Program-made: the position numbers and the translations under genes | Part shown: piece after piece, positions 45,512-54,335 of the stretch | Layout: each line of letters begins with the position of its first letter | How positions within the stretch are numbered: the first letter of the stretch is position 1 | NCBI GenBank assembly: GCA_029243025.1 | Contig: JAQWSU010000002.1 | Span: 62,001 to 126,000, forward strand | Source: Pirellulaceae bacterium | GTDB lineage: Bacteria; Planctomycetota; Planctomycetia; Pirellulales; Pirellulaceae | Length of the DNA: 64,000 bases | Direction of reading: 5' to 3' | The notes under the pieces: generated by a model | Seen by the model: only the letters and a program-made list of their open reading frames with translations | What the model was told of the DNA's origin: nothing | Database searches by the model: none

Positions 45512-46423
45512 CTATTTTCTTTTTGCAGGTCGTTCCGTTCGTCGAGACTTGCCGCGGTTGCTGCGTGGCCGTCCGCCAGAGATGGCTCCTCTCGGCCCCT
45601 TTTTGGACGATTTGCCACCACGCGTCGGCTCGCTGGAAGCCTTCTTACGCGCTTTCGCTGGTGACTTGACCGGCGTCTCTGTCAGCTGTTTCAGACGACG
45701 GACTTCATCTCGCGTTAATTCTCGATGGGCCCCGATGGGGAGTTCTCCCAGGCGAAGGCTGCCGATGGAAATTCGGGTGAGTTGCTGGACTTTATGACCG
45801 ACTTGGGCCAGCATTCTGCGAATTTCTCGGTTGCGGCCCTCTGTCAAAACAATTTCCAAGACGGACTTGCTCTCGTGGGCTCGCTTCATCCGAACCGCTT
45901 GGGCCCGAACTTTGCCATCGGAAAGATGAATGCCCGCTCTTAGCTTCCGTAGCGTGTCGGCCGTGGGCTTGCCGACCACCGTCACTCGATACGTTTTGGG
46001 AATGCTGTATCGTGGATGGGCCAGGTGATTAGCGAGATCGCCATCGTTCGTGATCAGGATCAGGCCGGAGCTTGATTTGTCGAGTCGGCCAACTGTGAAC
46101 ATCCGATCAGGATCGTCGACCAGGTCAATTACACGCGTCCGGGCCCAGGGGTCCTTGGCGGTCGAGATGATGCCCGTTGGTTTGTTCAACGCGAAATATT
46201 TCAGTCGAGGAATTGAGACACGTTGGCCGTCCACCCGGATTTCTTGGTTTTGGTCGTCCACACGCGTGCCAAGCTCGTCGACCACCTTGCGGTCGATTTC
46301 AACTCGACCGGTAACAATTAGTTCTTCGCACTGTCGTCGACTGCCAAAACCTGCAGTTGCCAGCACTTTTTGTAGGCGAGGGGCCCCTTTTGAGGGGGTT
46401 TGGCGAGTTGGACGCTTGGCCAT
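45512..46423 (-). CDS. RluB/RsuA-family 23S or 16S rRNA pseudouridine synthase
   Basis: About 303 aa from the ATG at 46423. The S4 RNA-binding domain is at the N-terminus (PRLQKVLATAGFGSRRQCEELI). The catalytic Asp is in TVGRLDKSSSGLILITND, and EGRNREIRRMLAQVGH is the conserved C-terminal motif. A long Lys/Arg/Gly-rich tail (about 245-303) is likely for RNA binding. An in-frame Met at 46459 would add 12 residues. RluB is favoured over RsuA by the S4 spacing and tail, but not proven. Confidence 0.9.
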   Translation of the reverse strand: MAKRPTRQTPSKGAPRLQKVLATAGFGSRRQCEELIVTGRVEIDRKVVDELGTRVDDQNQEIRVDGQRVSIPRLKYFALNKPTGIISTAKDPWARTRVIDLVDDPDRMFTVGRLDKSSSGLILITNDGDLANHLAHPRYSIPKTYRVTVVGKPTADTLRKLRAGIHLSDGKVRAQAVRMKRAHESKSVLEIVLTEGRNREIRRMLAQVGHKVQQLTRISIGSLRLGELPIGAHRELTRDEVRRLKQLTETPVKSPAKARKKASSEPTRGGKSSKKGPRGAISGGRPRSNRGKSRRTERPAKRK

Positions 46424-46618
46424 GAGGTGGTGTTTCCAGAGAGACGGTTCAAGAATCATCCTATGATAGCTGTCGGACAGCTTAAGGCCTACTGCCAGCG
46501 AGTAATGCGATGCCATCGCCCGGATCAAGCGGTTGAAGCTGATTCCGGACTAGCCGTGCCAGAGGGTCGCCGATATGCTCCTTCCTGTTCCGGGAACGGT
46601 CTGTAAAAGGAAGCAATC

Positions 46619-47071
46619 ATGTTTGGCACTCATTCCTCTCTCTGTGTGGGGACGCTGCTCGCGGTCGGCTTTCTGCTGCCGGCTGGCTGTGCCCAAACGA
46701 CTCCGAACACAGGCTATCCGTCGGCACAACCGTATGTCGGACCGACGCAACCTTATGGGGGAGGTCCAGCATGGAGTGGTGCACCCGGGTCGGTTCAGTC
46801 CGCGCCGCCCCAGCTCCAACCGCCTGCCAACGCCATCCCGGTGCCGAGCTACGCCTCGCCCCTGCCGCCAGCGCCTCTGGTGCCGCGTATCGAGCGTCCC
46901 AAGTGGAGGAATCCGGGGACGATTGCTCAGCAAAGGCAGCAGGCAGAACAATATGACCCCTATGCCTCGATTGATGCGGCGCCTGAAATTGTTGGTGGCC
47001 GTCCGAGAGATTTTCTATACCCGACCCCGGAAGCCACGCGATCGAACAAGTTTCGCGGCAATTTCGAGTGA
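46619..47071 (+). CDS. proline-rich lipoprotein of unknown function
   Basis: 150 aa. A signal peptide ends at the lipobox LLPAGC (Cys24). The mature part is Pro/Tyr/Gln/Gly-rich and low in order to about residue 90, then RIERPKWRNPGTIAQQRQQAEQYDPYASID, which looks conserved in planctomycete secreted proteins. A ribosome site AAAGGAAGC precedes the ATG. It starts a single-gene unit between convergent or divergent neighbours. Confidence 0.75.
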   Translation: MFGTHSSLCVGTLLAVGFLLPAGCAQTTPNTGYPSAQPYVGPTQPYGGGPAWSGAPGSVQSAPPQLQPPANAIPVPSYASPLPPAPLVPRIERPKWRNPGTIAQQRQQAEQYDPYASIDAAPEIVGGRPRDFLYPTPEATRSNKFRGNFE

Positions 47072-47115
47072 ACCTCGATAGGCAACCTTTAACGGCACGA
47101 TCTAGCTTCCGTCTC

Positions 47116-48111
47116 TCACTCGACGCTCAGATCTTTCGCCGAAGGCAAGTAAATATCAAGCCAAGTCGACTGTTCCGTTGGTTCAATTTGGCAGCGGCCA
47201 CTGGCGGCTGGCAAAAGCATCGTTTGCCCGAGGGTTAATGCGGACGGGGCAGGATCATTCGATACTCTCAGGCTTCCCTTGAGAACGGCAAGGATGTGAA
47301 ACCGTTGGTCACCTCCGATCTCTGTCGTAGAGTCGCCCGTCTGCCGGTCGAGTACGAACTTATCGCACAGGACGAGTCGTTCACGCGATGGGTCAGAGGT
47401 GGGTTGCGGGGTTTGGGGCGCAGCAGGACCGAAATCGTAATTGATCGTTTCCAGCGATTCCTTGATATGTAATTGTCGCGGCTCTCCATTGCCATCGACG
47501 CGGTTCCAGTCGAACAGCCGAAATGTTGTGTCGCTGGATTGTTGAATTTCAGCAACTAAAAGCCCAGCTCCAATCGCGTGGACGAGGCCGGCGGGAATGA
47601 AGAGGCACTGGCCCGATTCTGGGTGAAAGCTGTTTAAGCACAGTTCCGTTGTCCCACGTGCCACTTCTCGTGCGAGGGCTGCCTGATCGAATCCACGCTT
47701 GAGCCCTGCGTACAGTTGGCTTTCTGGTTCGGAGTCCAAGATGACCCAGGCTTCGGTTTTTCCCAGGTCGGGCGGATCCAATCGACTTCCTTGTTCGTCG
47801 TTCGGGTGAACTTGAACAGATAGGTCAAGTTTGGCATCCAAGAATTTGAATAAGAGTGGGAATGAGTCAAAGGGGGGCTGTTTACCAAACAGTTGTTCGG
47901 GGAAATCGGTAACGATTTGGTTTAAAGTGGAACCGGCCAGTTCGCCGTGGGCGACGATGCTTTGGTCTTGGCCATGATCGACGATTTCCCAGCTTTCTGC
48001 ATAATCATCACCAGGTCCAAGTGGCTTATGCAGTACGGTTTCCAGTCGCCGTCCACCCCAAAGATAGCGGCGAAATGTGGGTTTAAAGCGGAGAGGATAG
48101 AGCGAGGGCAT
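47116..48111 (-). CDS. manA: mannose-6-phosphate isomerase, class I
   Basis: 331 aa cupin enzyme that interconverts fructose-6-phosphate and mannose-6-phosphate. Zinc ligands appear in SVQVHPNDEQ and GKTEAWVIL, with the conserved IPAGLVHAIGAGLLVAEIQQSSDTTFRLFDW. 331 aa fits the shorter bacterial (YvyI/ManA type) form. It converges on the lipoprotein gene. Confidence 0.93.
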   Translation of the reverse strand: MPSLYPLRFKPTFRRYLWGGRRLETVLHKPLGPGDDYAESWEIVDHGQDQSIVAHGELAGSTLNQIVTDFPEQLFGKQPPFDSFPLLFKFLDAKLDLSVQVHPNDEQGSRLDPPDLGKTEAWVILDSEPESQLYAGLKRGFDQAALAREVARGTTELCLNSFHPESGQCLFIPAGLVHAIGAGLLVAEIQQSSDTTFRLFDWNRVDGNGEPRQLHIKESLETINYDFGPAAPQTPQPTSDPSRERLVLCDKFVLDRQTGDSTTEIGGDQRFHILAVLKGSLRVSNDPAPSALTLGQTMLLPAASGRCQIEPTEQSTWLDIYLPSAKDLSVE

Positions 48112-48502
48112 CGATTCTTCCGACTCGAAAAAGGTGGAGGAATAGGGACGTTAAACAGGCCCGCCAAGCGTTACGTTGGATTGCGACACTTTCGATAGGC
48201 TCTGTCATCTCGGAATCTTCCTGAAATTGCAAGAGCGTTGAGCGGTCGCGCCGTGATTGCCGGGGGTTGAGTGAAAAAAAGGTCTTGGTATGATAGGGCT
48301 TGCTGAAAAAGCGCTTTCGCATGCGATTCTTCGTGTGTTCGCGATTTCTGCCTCTGACCCATTGATGTGGTTGCACGCAGCGCTCTCCCCCTTGGCCTTT
48401 GTGCTTCTACTGTTCGTCCTTGGCGTGACTGAGCGTTCCGCAACCCTCCGGGATGTGAACACTCTTCGTTCCACGAGTTTCCCTCTGCAATATCGTTGAA
48501 TC
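48112..48502. other. 391-base gap upstream of tatC: promoter or small ORF
   Basis: A 69-codon plus-strand ORF (48290-48499) ends 3 bases before tatC and encodes a hydrophobic stretch WLHAALSPLAFVLLLFVLG; AAAGG precedes its ATG. The same bases hold a good promoter, so the two readings compete. The rest, upstream of manA, shows nothing. Confidence 0.35.
48267..48294 (+). promoter_or_regulatory. likely sigma-70 promoter of tatC
   Basis: TTGAGT at 48267-48272, TATGAT at 48289-48294, spacer 16, with TGG just before the -10 (extended -10 TGn). It lies about 210 bases before the tatC start. Confidence 0.45.
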
Positions 48503-49552
48503 ATGGTCCAACAGCCAAACGAAGATCTCTTTGAACCGAGCAAAATGACTTTTGGTGAGCACCTGGAAGAACTCCGGGTCTGCTTAGTGCGAGCGCTGAT
48601 TGGACTCGCGATTGGCTTTTTGATCGGGTTGCTCTTTGCAGGGGCCGTGGTTCGCAAAATCGAAGTTCCGCTCAAGTCTGCTTTGGACAAGTTCTACTTT
48701 GAAAAGGCTGTCAGCGAGTTAAAGTCCGAGTATGGGAAAGATGTGCCTGCCGACTTACAGAGTTTTATGCAGGCAGACCAAATGGTTTACGAGGAGGTGT
48801 ATTGGGAGACTATTGAAATCGAGCGAATTTTAGACAGCTTGAATTCAACCAATCTGGAAATTGACGAGTCGGTCGAACAGATCACTGGTAAGGTTGTCGT
48901 CGGGGCCGGACCTGGTCCTCCCACCTCGGTTTTCGTCAAGACTCGTATTTGGAAGCCTTTGGATGCTCGCATCACATCGCTTAGTGCTCATGAGCCGTTC
49001 ATGATCTGGCTCAAGGCAGCGCTGATTACTGGGGCGGTGATTTCGAGTCCCTGGGTGTTTTGGCACGTCTGGTCGTTTGTCGCTGCTGGGTTGTATCCCC
49101 ACGAGAAAAATCATGTCTACTTTGTGGTGCCCTTTAGTTTGGGCCTTTTTTTGGCGGGAGCCGCCATGGCCTTCTTCTTTGTTTTTGAGCCGGTCTTAGA
49201 GTTTCTTTTCGGTTTCAATAAACTCATGAAGATCGATCCCGATCCGCGTATCAGCGAGTGGATGAGTTTTGTGTTGTTTCTGCCGCTGGGGTTTGGGATT
49301 AGTTTTCAGTTACCTCTCGTGATGCTGGTGCTCGATCGCATTGGAGTGATGAGTGTCAAAACCTATCTGGAAAAATGGCGGATCGCTGTGCTCGTGATCT
49401 TCGTGGTGGCCATGTTGTTGACCCCTGCTGATCCGATCAGCATGTTGTTGATGGCCGGCCCGCTTACCTGCCTTTACTTTGGCGGAATCGCCCTGTGTCA
49501 TTGGCTGCCCAAGCGGAAAAATCCTTTTGGGGAAGGTTATGATCCTGCCTAA
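48503..49552 (+). CDS. tatC: Sec-independent protein translocase TatC, long form
   Basis: 349 aa, against about 250 in E. coli. The signal-binding N-terminus FGEHLEELRVCLVRA is at 17-31. Six helices can be drawn. About 90 extra residues (roughly 55-150) lie in the first periplasmic loop, between helix 1 and PFMIWLKAALITG. In helix 4 the Glu of the E. coli FExP motif is Gln269 (SFQLP). TatC binds twin-arginine signals; a Tat-type signal is seen on the 40018 protein. No tatA or tatB is next to it. Confidence 0.93.
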   Translation: MVQQPNEDLFEPSKMTFGEHLEELRVCLVRALIGLAIGFLIGLLFAGAVVRKIEVPLKSALDKFYFEKAVSELKSEYGKDVPADLQSFMQADQMVYEEVYWETIEIERILDSLNSTNLEIDESVEQITGKVVVGAGPGPPTSVFVKTRIWKPLDARITSLSAHEPFMIWLKAALITGAVISSPWVFWHVWSFVAAGLYPHEKNHVYFVVPFSLGLFLAGAAMAFFFVFEPVLEFLFGFNKLMKIDPDPRISEWMSFVLFLPLGFGISFQLPLVMLVLDRIGVMSVKTYLEKWRIAVLVIFVVAMLLTPADPISMLLMAGPLTCLYFGGIALCHWLPKRKNPFGEGYDPA

Positions 49553-49668
49553 CTTGACGGCGGAGTGAGTAACGCGTGCGAGAGGCCTGAAATTTAGAGC
49601 GTGTGGGGTCCGCGCAGGGCGACCGAGGTTGGGGCAGATTGAGTGAATGGAGCGAAGCGATTGGGTGG

Positions 49669-50016
49669 CTAGATCGCTTCGGAGCCGCGCTCGCCTGTTC
49701 GGATTCGTAGGCAATCATCCAGTGGAAGGACAAAGATTTTTCCGTCACCGATTTCGCCTTTATCGTCGGAGCGACCTCCTTTGATAATGGCGTCGATCGT
49801 GGGCTCTACGAATTCGTCGTTGACCGCGATTTGCAACTGGACCTTTCGCACCAAGTTTACTGAGAACTCATGCCCACGATAAACTTCGACATGGCCTTTT
49901 TGCCGACCAAAGCCTTGACAGTCCATCACGGTGAGACGAAAAACTTCCACCTCGGTGAGTGCGGCCTTGACCGATTCCAGGCGATGCGGCTGAATGATGG
50001 CAATTATCAGTTTCAT
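49669..50016 (-). CDS. PII-family protein lacking the uridylylation tyrosine
   Basis: 115 aa from the ATG at 50016; homology starts there although the frame is open to 50100. [20 protein letters not shown] is the T-loop: Tyr46 is kept, but position 51 is Phe (codon TTC at 49864-49866). The loop SDDKGEIGDGKIF has about three extra residues compared with E. coli GlnB before GDGK. RIRTGERGSEAI is the C-loop. The ATP-binding parts look intact. It should still sense ATP/ADP/2-oxoglutarate but not be uridylylated. It is not next to an amt gene. Confidence 0.9.
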   Translation of the reverse strand: MKLIIAIIQPHRLESVKAALTEVEVFRLTVMDCQGFGRQKGHVEVYRGHEFSVNLVRKVQLQIAVNDEFVEPTIDAIIKGGRSDDKGEIGDGKIFVLPLDDCLRIRTGERGSEAI

Positions 50017-50201
50017 CGTAAACAAGGCTTCCAAGCAGGCGAGTTTGATACCGAATTCGAGAGTCCCAGTTTGAGTTGAATGTAGCGGGCCAAGCCGCAC
50101 GCGGCAACCGCAACGTTAATTGCCAATTTCGCAGCATCCCATCGCAACAAGATCCCAAATGCGAATTGCTGTAACGTTTGGATGATTCGAAAGGAATAAA
50201 C

Positions 50202-51521
50202 GTGTCTGATCATGTCGTGGTCCTGTCGATTCCCGGTTTACGGGCGGAAGATCTGTCCCGGATGCCTCATCTCAGTCGTTTGACGGTGGCCGGTGATCGA
50301 GCACCGCTCGCCCCCAGTACCCCTGCCGTCACTTGGCCCGTACAAGCAAATATGCTCACAGGTGAATTACCGTCCCAACATGGCGTTGTGGCAAACGGAT
50401 TTTATTGGCGAGACGAACGCCGCGTCGAAATGTGGACGGCGAACAATGAAAAGATCTTAAAGCCCCAGATTTGGGATATTCTTCACCAATATGACGAACA
50501 GCTAACATCGGCCGTCTGGTTTCCAATGCTCAGTAAGGGCTCAAAGGCTGACTATGTTTGTATGCCAGCTCCGATTCATAATCCGGATGGCTCGGAATCG
50601 CTTTGGTGTTACACAACGCCGACCGAATTGTACGGTGATCTCCGCGATGAGTTTGGGCATTTTCCCTTGCAGAATTTTTGGGGACCGCTCGCCAGCATAA
50701 AGAGTTCGGCGTGGATTGCGGATTCCGTTTGTTTGGCGGCGCGGCGATACAAGCCCCGTTTTGCCTTTGTGTATCTGCCACACCTCGATTATGCGGCGCA
50801 GAAGACGGGGCCGGACAGCCCGAAAGCGCTGAAGGCGTGTGCCGAGTTGGACGAAGTGATTGGCCGAATGGTCGCTGAATATTCCGCAGCTCTGGCCGGA
50901 AATCAATTGCTTTGGTTAGTAGCGAGTGAATATGCGATTGTTCCTGTAAATCATGTCACCTACCCCAATCGTCTGTTGCGCGCTGCCGGTTTGTTGGCGG
51001 TTAAACCTGACGGTTCCGGAGAACAGCTTGACTTTGAATCGAGTCGGGCTTGGGTCTTGGTGGATCATCAAGTCGGACATGTGTTTATCGATGATCCGGC
51101 AGACCTGGCAAAGGTGGTTGACTGTTTTCGAGGCCAGGATGGGATTGATGAGGTGCTGATAGGCGAGGAACGAGCCAAGTATGGTCTTGATCACGAGCGT
51201 TCAGGGGAGATTGTCCTTATTTCTTCCAAGTCAAGTTGGCAGGCCTATTACTGGTGGGAGGATGATCAAAAAGCGCCAAGCTACGCCCGTACGGTCGACA
51301 TTCATCGCAAGCCAGGCTACGACCCAGTAGAGATGCACCTTGATCGGGCCACGATGGAAACTCCATTGGATGCAACACTTGTACGGGGGTCTCATGGAGC
51401 ACCCGCCCATCATGAGGCACAGTGCGGTGTACTCTTGTCATCGCAGCGAGGAGTTTTTGTGGAGGCACCGCTGGCCGACACGGACGTATTCGATATCGTA
51501 TTACGGCAGTTCGGGATTTGA
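50202..51521 (+). CDS. EboF-like alkaline phosphatase/NPP-family protein
   Basis: 439 aa. GTG start at 50202, after AAGGAA. The likely nucleophile Thr is in [14 protein letters not shown]. The normally conserved metal ligands are altered: DG to PG in [16 protein letters not shown] to AQ in [17 protein letters not shown] to SEYA in VASEYAIVP. Late [12 protein letters not shown] is kept. These exact patterns match my memory of the EboF group of the ebo cluster. Phosphatase activity is uncertain. It converges on the EboB-like gene. Confidence 0.75.
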   Translation: MSDHVVVLSIPGLRAEDLSRMPHLSRLTVAGDRAPLAPSTPAVTWPVQANMLTGELPSQHGVVANGFYWRDERRVEMWTANNEKILKPQIWDILHQYDEQLTSAVWFPMLSKGSKADYVCMPAPIHNPDGSESLWCYTTPTELYGDLRDEFGHFPLQNFWGPLASIKSSAWIADSVCLAARRYKPRFAFVYLPHLDYAAQKTGPDSPKALKACAELDEVIGRMVAEYSAALAGNQLLWLVASEYAIVPVNHVTYPNRLLRAAGLLAVKPDGSGEQLDFESSRAWVLVDHQVGHVFIDDPADLAKVVDCFRGQDGIDEVLIGEERAKYGLDHERSGEIVLISSKSSWQAYYWWEDDQKAPSYARTVDIHRKPGYDPVEMHLDRATMETPLDATLVRGSHGAPAHHEAQCGVLLSSQRGVFVEAPLADTDVFDIVLRQFGI

Positions 51522-51546
51522 GATGCTCGTGCAGTGGGACGAGCGA

Positions 51547-52395
51547 TCAGTGGCCGGCGGGTAACGACACCTCCGGTGGCGTAAATTCAAAACCCTCGCT
51601 CTGTCGGAAGAATTCGAGCGGGTTCTCGTAAACGATTTTTCGAATGAGGCTTTCCGGGTGACCCCGACGACGCATTTCCAAAATGAAGTCGGGAACCGCG
51701 GTGGGTTTTGAGGGACCCCAGTCACCAGCGGAATTGACCATGAGACGCTCGGGTCCATATCGTTCCACCATGTCCGCCGCACGGGCGGGGGTGCATTTGC
51801 TAACAGGATATAGCGTCATCCCTGCCCAAAAGCCGTTTTCTAATACGCCACGAATGGTGTGTTCCTCAACGTGGTCGACCAACACACGATGGTGCTCGAG
51901 TCGTTTGTCATCACAGAGCATATCCAGAATCATTCGCGTGCCTTGATACTTGTCTTGAAGGTGCGGAGTATGAATCAGGATTTGTTGCTGATATTCGGCA
52001 GCCAACTCGAGATGATCCAGGAAGATGGTTGCTTCGTTTTTTGTGTTTTTGTTGAGTCCGATTTCGCCAATTCCGAGGACCCCGGGTTTGTCAAGAAACT
52101 CGGGGATCATGGAAATAACTTCTCGTGACAGTTTTACGTTTTCGGCTTCCTTGGCGTTGATGCAGAGCCAACTGTAGTGTTGCACTCGGTATTGCGAGGC
52201 TCGTGTGGGTTCGAATTCGGTCAATTGCCGAAAGTAATCTGCAAAACTTTCTGCACTACCGCGGTCGAAACCAGCCCAAAATGCGGGCTCGCTCATACCG
52301 ACGCAACCCATCTTGGCTAGGTTTTCGTAGTCGTCGGTTGTTCGAGAAACCATATGAATATGAGGATCAAAGTAATACATGGAGTTGGATCCCAA
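51547..52395 (-). CDS. EboB-like TatD-family metal-dependent hydrolase
   Basis: 282 aa, TIM-barrel amidohydrolase fold. The metal site starts with FDPHIHMVSRTT, then IGEIGLNKNTKNE, LIHTPHLQDKYQG, VLVDHVEEHTI and NSAGDWGPSKPTAVP. The EIGLNKNTKNE stretch is characteristic of the EboB branch. The TatD family are nucleases or peptidases; the EboB substrate is not known to me. The start at 52395 (TTG/GTG region) is uncertain; MYYFDPHIH at residue 6 is another choice. Confidence 0.78.
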   Translation of the reverse strand: MGSNSMYYFDPHIHMVSRTTDDYENLAKMGCVGMSEPAFWAGFDRGSAESFADYFRQLTEFEPTRASQYRVQHYSWLCINAKEAENVKLSREVISMIPEFLDKPGVLGIGEIGLNKNTKNEATIFLDHLELAAEYQQQILIHTPHLQDKYQGTRMILDMLCDDKRLEHHRVLVDHVEEHTIRGVLENGFWAGMTLYPVSKCTPARAADMVERYGPERLMVNSAGDWGPSKPTAVPDFILEMRRRGHPESLIRKIVYENPLEFFRQSEGFEFTPPEVSLPAGH

Positions 52396-52420
52396 ACTGA
52401 CAGAGGGTGGATTTAGACGT

Positions 52421-52699
52421 CTAGTTGGATGGTAACTGAAAGGTCTGGCGCCAATCCGGTTCGTAGGTGCGGGAGAAAATCAATTGGAGTTGCTCGGCCC
52501 GCTCGTCGCTGGAATTTAAAATCATCGTCAACGCGTCGCGAAATTGTTGGAGGCGGGGCTCTTCGTCGACGCGGCCAGGACCACGATCAATCCGATCAAG
52601 TGATGCAGCGATTTCCAGGAGTTTGGCGCGAATTTCAAGATACTCCCGATCGAGTACCTGTTTTGCCGACATGACTGGGGTGGGGGTGGGTGAGTCCAT
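52421..52699 (-). CDS. small conserved protein, unknown function
   Basis: 92 aa from the ATG at 52699, which follows GAGG with 7 bases of spacing, a good ribosome site. Helical and charged, with a Pro/Thr-rich N-terminus; LEIAASLDRIDRG and RAEQLQLIFSRTYEPDWRQTF are the distinctive parts. Upstream of the EboB-like gene by 25 bases, same strand, so probably co-transcribed. I do not think it is EboA, which is larger. Confidence 0.68.
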   Translation of the reverse strand: MDSPTPTPVMSAKQVLDREYLEIRAKLLEIAASLDRIDRGPGRVDEEPRLQQFRDALTMILNSSDERAEQLQLIFSRTYEPDWRQTFQLPSN

Positions 52700-52818
52700 T
52701 GACGAATCCTCTTTTTGGGTCGTGACTAACTCGATTTTCGTCATCTCCGACTCGCAAATCAAGACAGGGCTGTCGCATTTGCTGGCTGGTCACCCAGTTC
52801 GGTGAGTCAGAAGGGGTA

Positions 52819-52857
52819 GAGTATGCCGGTGGAGTATGCCGGTGGAGTATGCCGGCT
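52819..52857. repeat. 13-bp tandem repeat, three copies
   Basis: GAGTATGCCGGTG at 52819 and 52832, and GAGTATGCCGGCT at 52845, in the 226-base spacer between the small gene at 52421 and the coiled-coil gene at 52926. Confidence 0.85.
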
Positions 52858-52925
52858 AGTCGGTTGTCATGCAGGCAGAATCCGGGCCTGTCGAGTGGTC
52901 CTGCTGAGAAACAGGCCCTTTGTGG

Positions 52926-54335
52926 CTACCGAACGGCTTGACGCCCACTGAGCGGTTTGCGCTGACGAAACACGCTGCCTGACGGTTCTTTCGATTCGGC
53001 CGATCCTTCAAAATCAGCAGCTCGCATTTTACGGCCCAAGGGGATGGTGCGTTTTTCGCCATCGTAACCGATGAAGTCCAATAGTCGGTTGAAGGAAATT
53101 TGCTCGACACCCAGCTCAGTCGCTTGGTCGAGCATCTTTGTCCACGCGTTTTGACTGGCTGAGTCAGTGGCTCCATCTACCCCCACGTTGGGGCCATCGC
53201 CCTTGATCAAGTAACGAGTGCGAAGCGTCATCTTGCCATTGATTTCGCCGCCCTGCTCTTCAGCATCGATCGTGCCGTTGTTTAAGAGAATCAAACGCTT
53301 GATGATTTCGCGATCATCTCGACCGTCGTCGTTGATGTCCATCGCGCCGGCCAGTGCGAAGTGCATAGCGCTATTTGCGTTCCATAGCGGGGTGTAAACC
53401 ACATCCGCTGGCAGCACGGGATTGTCAGGATCGTCCTCGGTGATACGAGCCTCCGAGAGATTCTCGTTCACAATACGTGTGACTTCAATCGTTGCCTTCC
53501 GCTCTTCCTGGGCCAAATTGTTTACATCCACTCCGTATACACTGAAGGTTACTTGCGGTCGCAAGCCGTCGTCGGACCCGAGATTCAAGAACACAATGCC
53601 TGTCTTGGGATTCACCCACTCGATTTTTCCGTCCGGTGTCTCAAACGAGAGCGTTGTGAATTCGTCCAGTTGTTCGTCTCGACGCTGGATGATACTGCGT
53701 TGATTCGTCACCTCTTTATTGAGATTTTCAATTTCTTGTGTCGTCTTGGTTTGTAGATTCGTAAGTTGATTTCGAGTTTTGTCGATCTGGCCTGCGATCG
53801 TTGTTTTTTCCTGGTTCAACCGGTTTCGCTCACCTGCGAACTCATTACGAGTTTTCTTCAAATTGGCATCCGTTTCGGCCTGTTTCTGTTTCCAGTTAGC
53901 AACCTCTGTCTGCAATTGAGTTTGGCTCGTTTTCAGATCGTCAGCCAGCTTGTTGTTTTGTTCATTGAGCGTCTGAATCTGTTCATTGCGGTCTTGGAGC
54001 GCTTTCAACAGATGGGCCGGCAATTCCTTGTAAGTCCGCTCAACTTCGATCAGCCCGCCTGCAAAGGTTTGCATATCTTTGTCATATTGCGTCTTAATTT
54101 CCGCGTTGGGTGTGTCTGCCGAATGGCCGATCCACATTTTCAATTCAGTCGCGTTGTCGCTTGCGTCACGCGCGGTGCTCTGAAGTTGTGCGTTCTTAGA
54201 TTTCGTTTCCGTCAACTCTTGTCCCAGTGTTTCCGAACGATTCCAGAAAATGTAAGTGGTGACTGCAAGAATCACAGTCAGCATGACAAAGACGATCAGC
54301 GATATTTGCAGACCTTGGCTTTCACGACGGGCCAT
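52926..54335 (-). CDS. membrane-anchored coiled-coil protein
   Basis: 469 aa. One membrane helix at about 11-31 (ISLIVFVMLTVILAVTTYIFW), then a long coiled coil (about 32-230) with heptad-like Leu/Gln/Lys/Glu, then a globular C-terminal part (about 230-469). The latter has GIVFLNLGSDDGLRPQVTFSVYG, similar to beta-barrel ends of coiled-coil membrane proteins. AGAMDINDDGRDDREIIKRLI carries a DxNxDG Ca2+-site-like motif. The function is unknown; similar proteins occur across planctomycetes. Likely cell-envelope. Confidence 0.75.
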   Translation of the reverse strand: MARRESQGLQISLIVFVMLTVILAVTTYIFWNRSETLGQELTETKSKNAQLQSTARDASDNATELKMWIGHSADTPNAEIKTQYDKDMQTFAGGLIEVERTYKELPAHLLKALQDRNEQIQTLNEQNNKLADDLKTSQTQLQTEVANWKQKQAETDANLKKTRNEFAGERNRLNQEKTTIAGQIDKTRNQLTNLQTKTTQEIENLNKEVTNQRSIIQRRDEQLDEFTTLSFETPDGKIEWVNPKTGIVFLNLGSDDGLRPQVTFSVYGVDVNNLAQEERKATIEVTRIVNENLSEARITEDDPDNPVLPADVVYTPLWNANSAMHFALAGAMDINDDGRDDREIIKRLILLNNGTIDAEEQGGEINGKMTLRTRYLIKGDGPNVGVDGATDSASQNAWTKMLDQATELGVEQISFNRLLDFIGYDGEKRTIPLGRKMRAADFEGSAESKEPSGSVFRQRKPLSGRQAVR

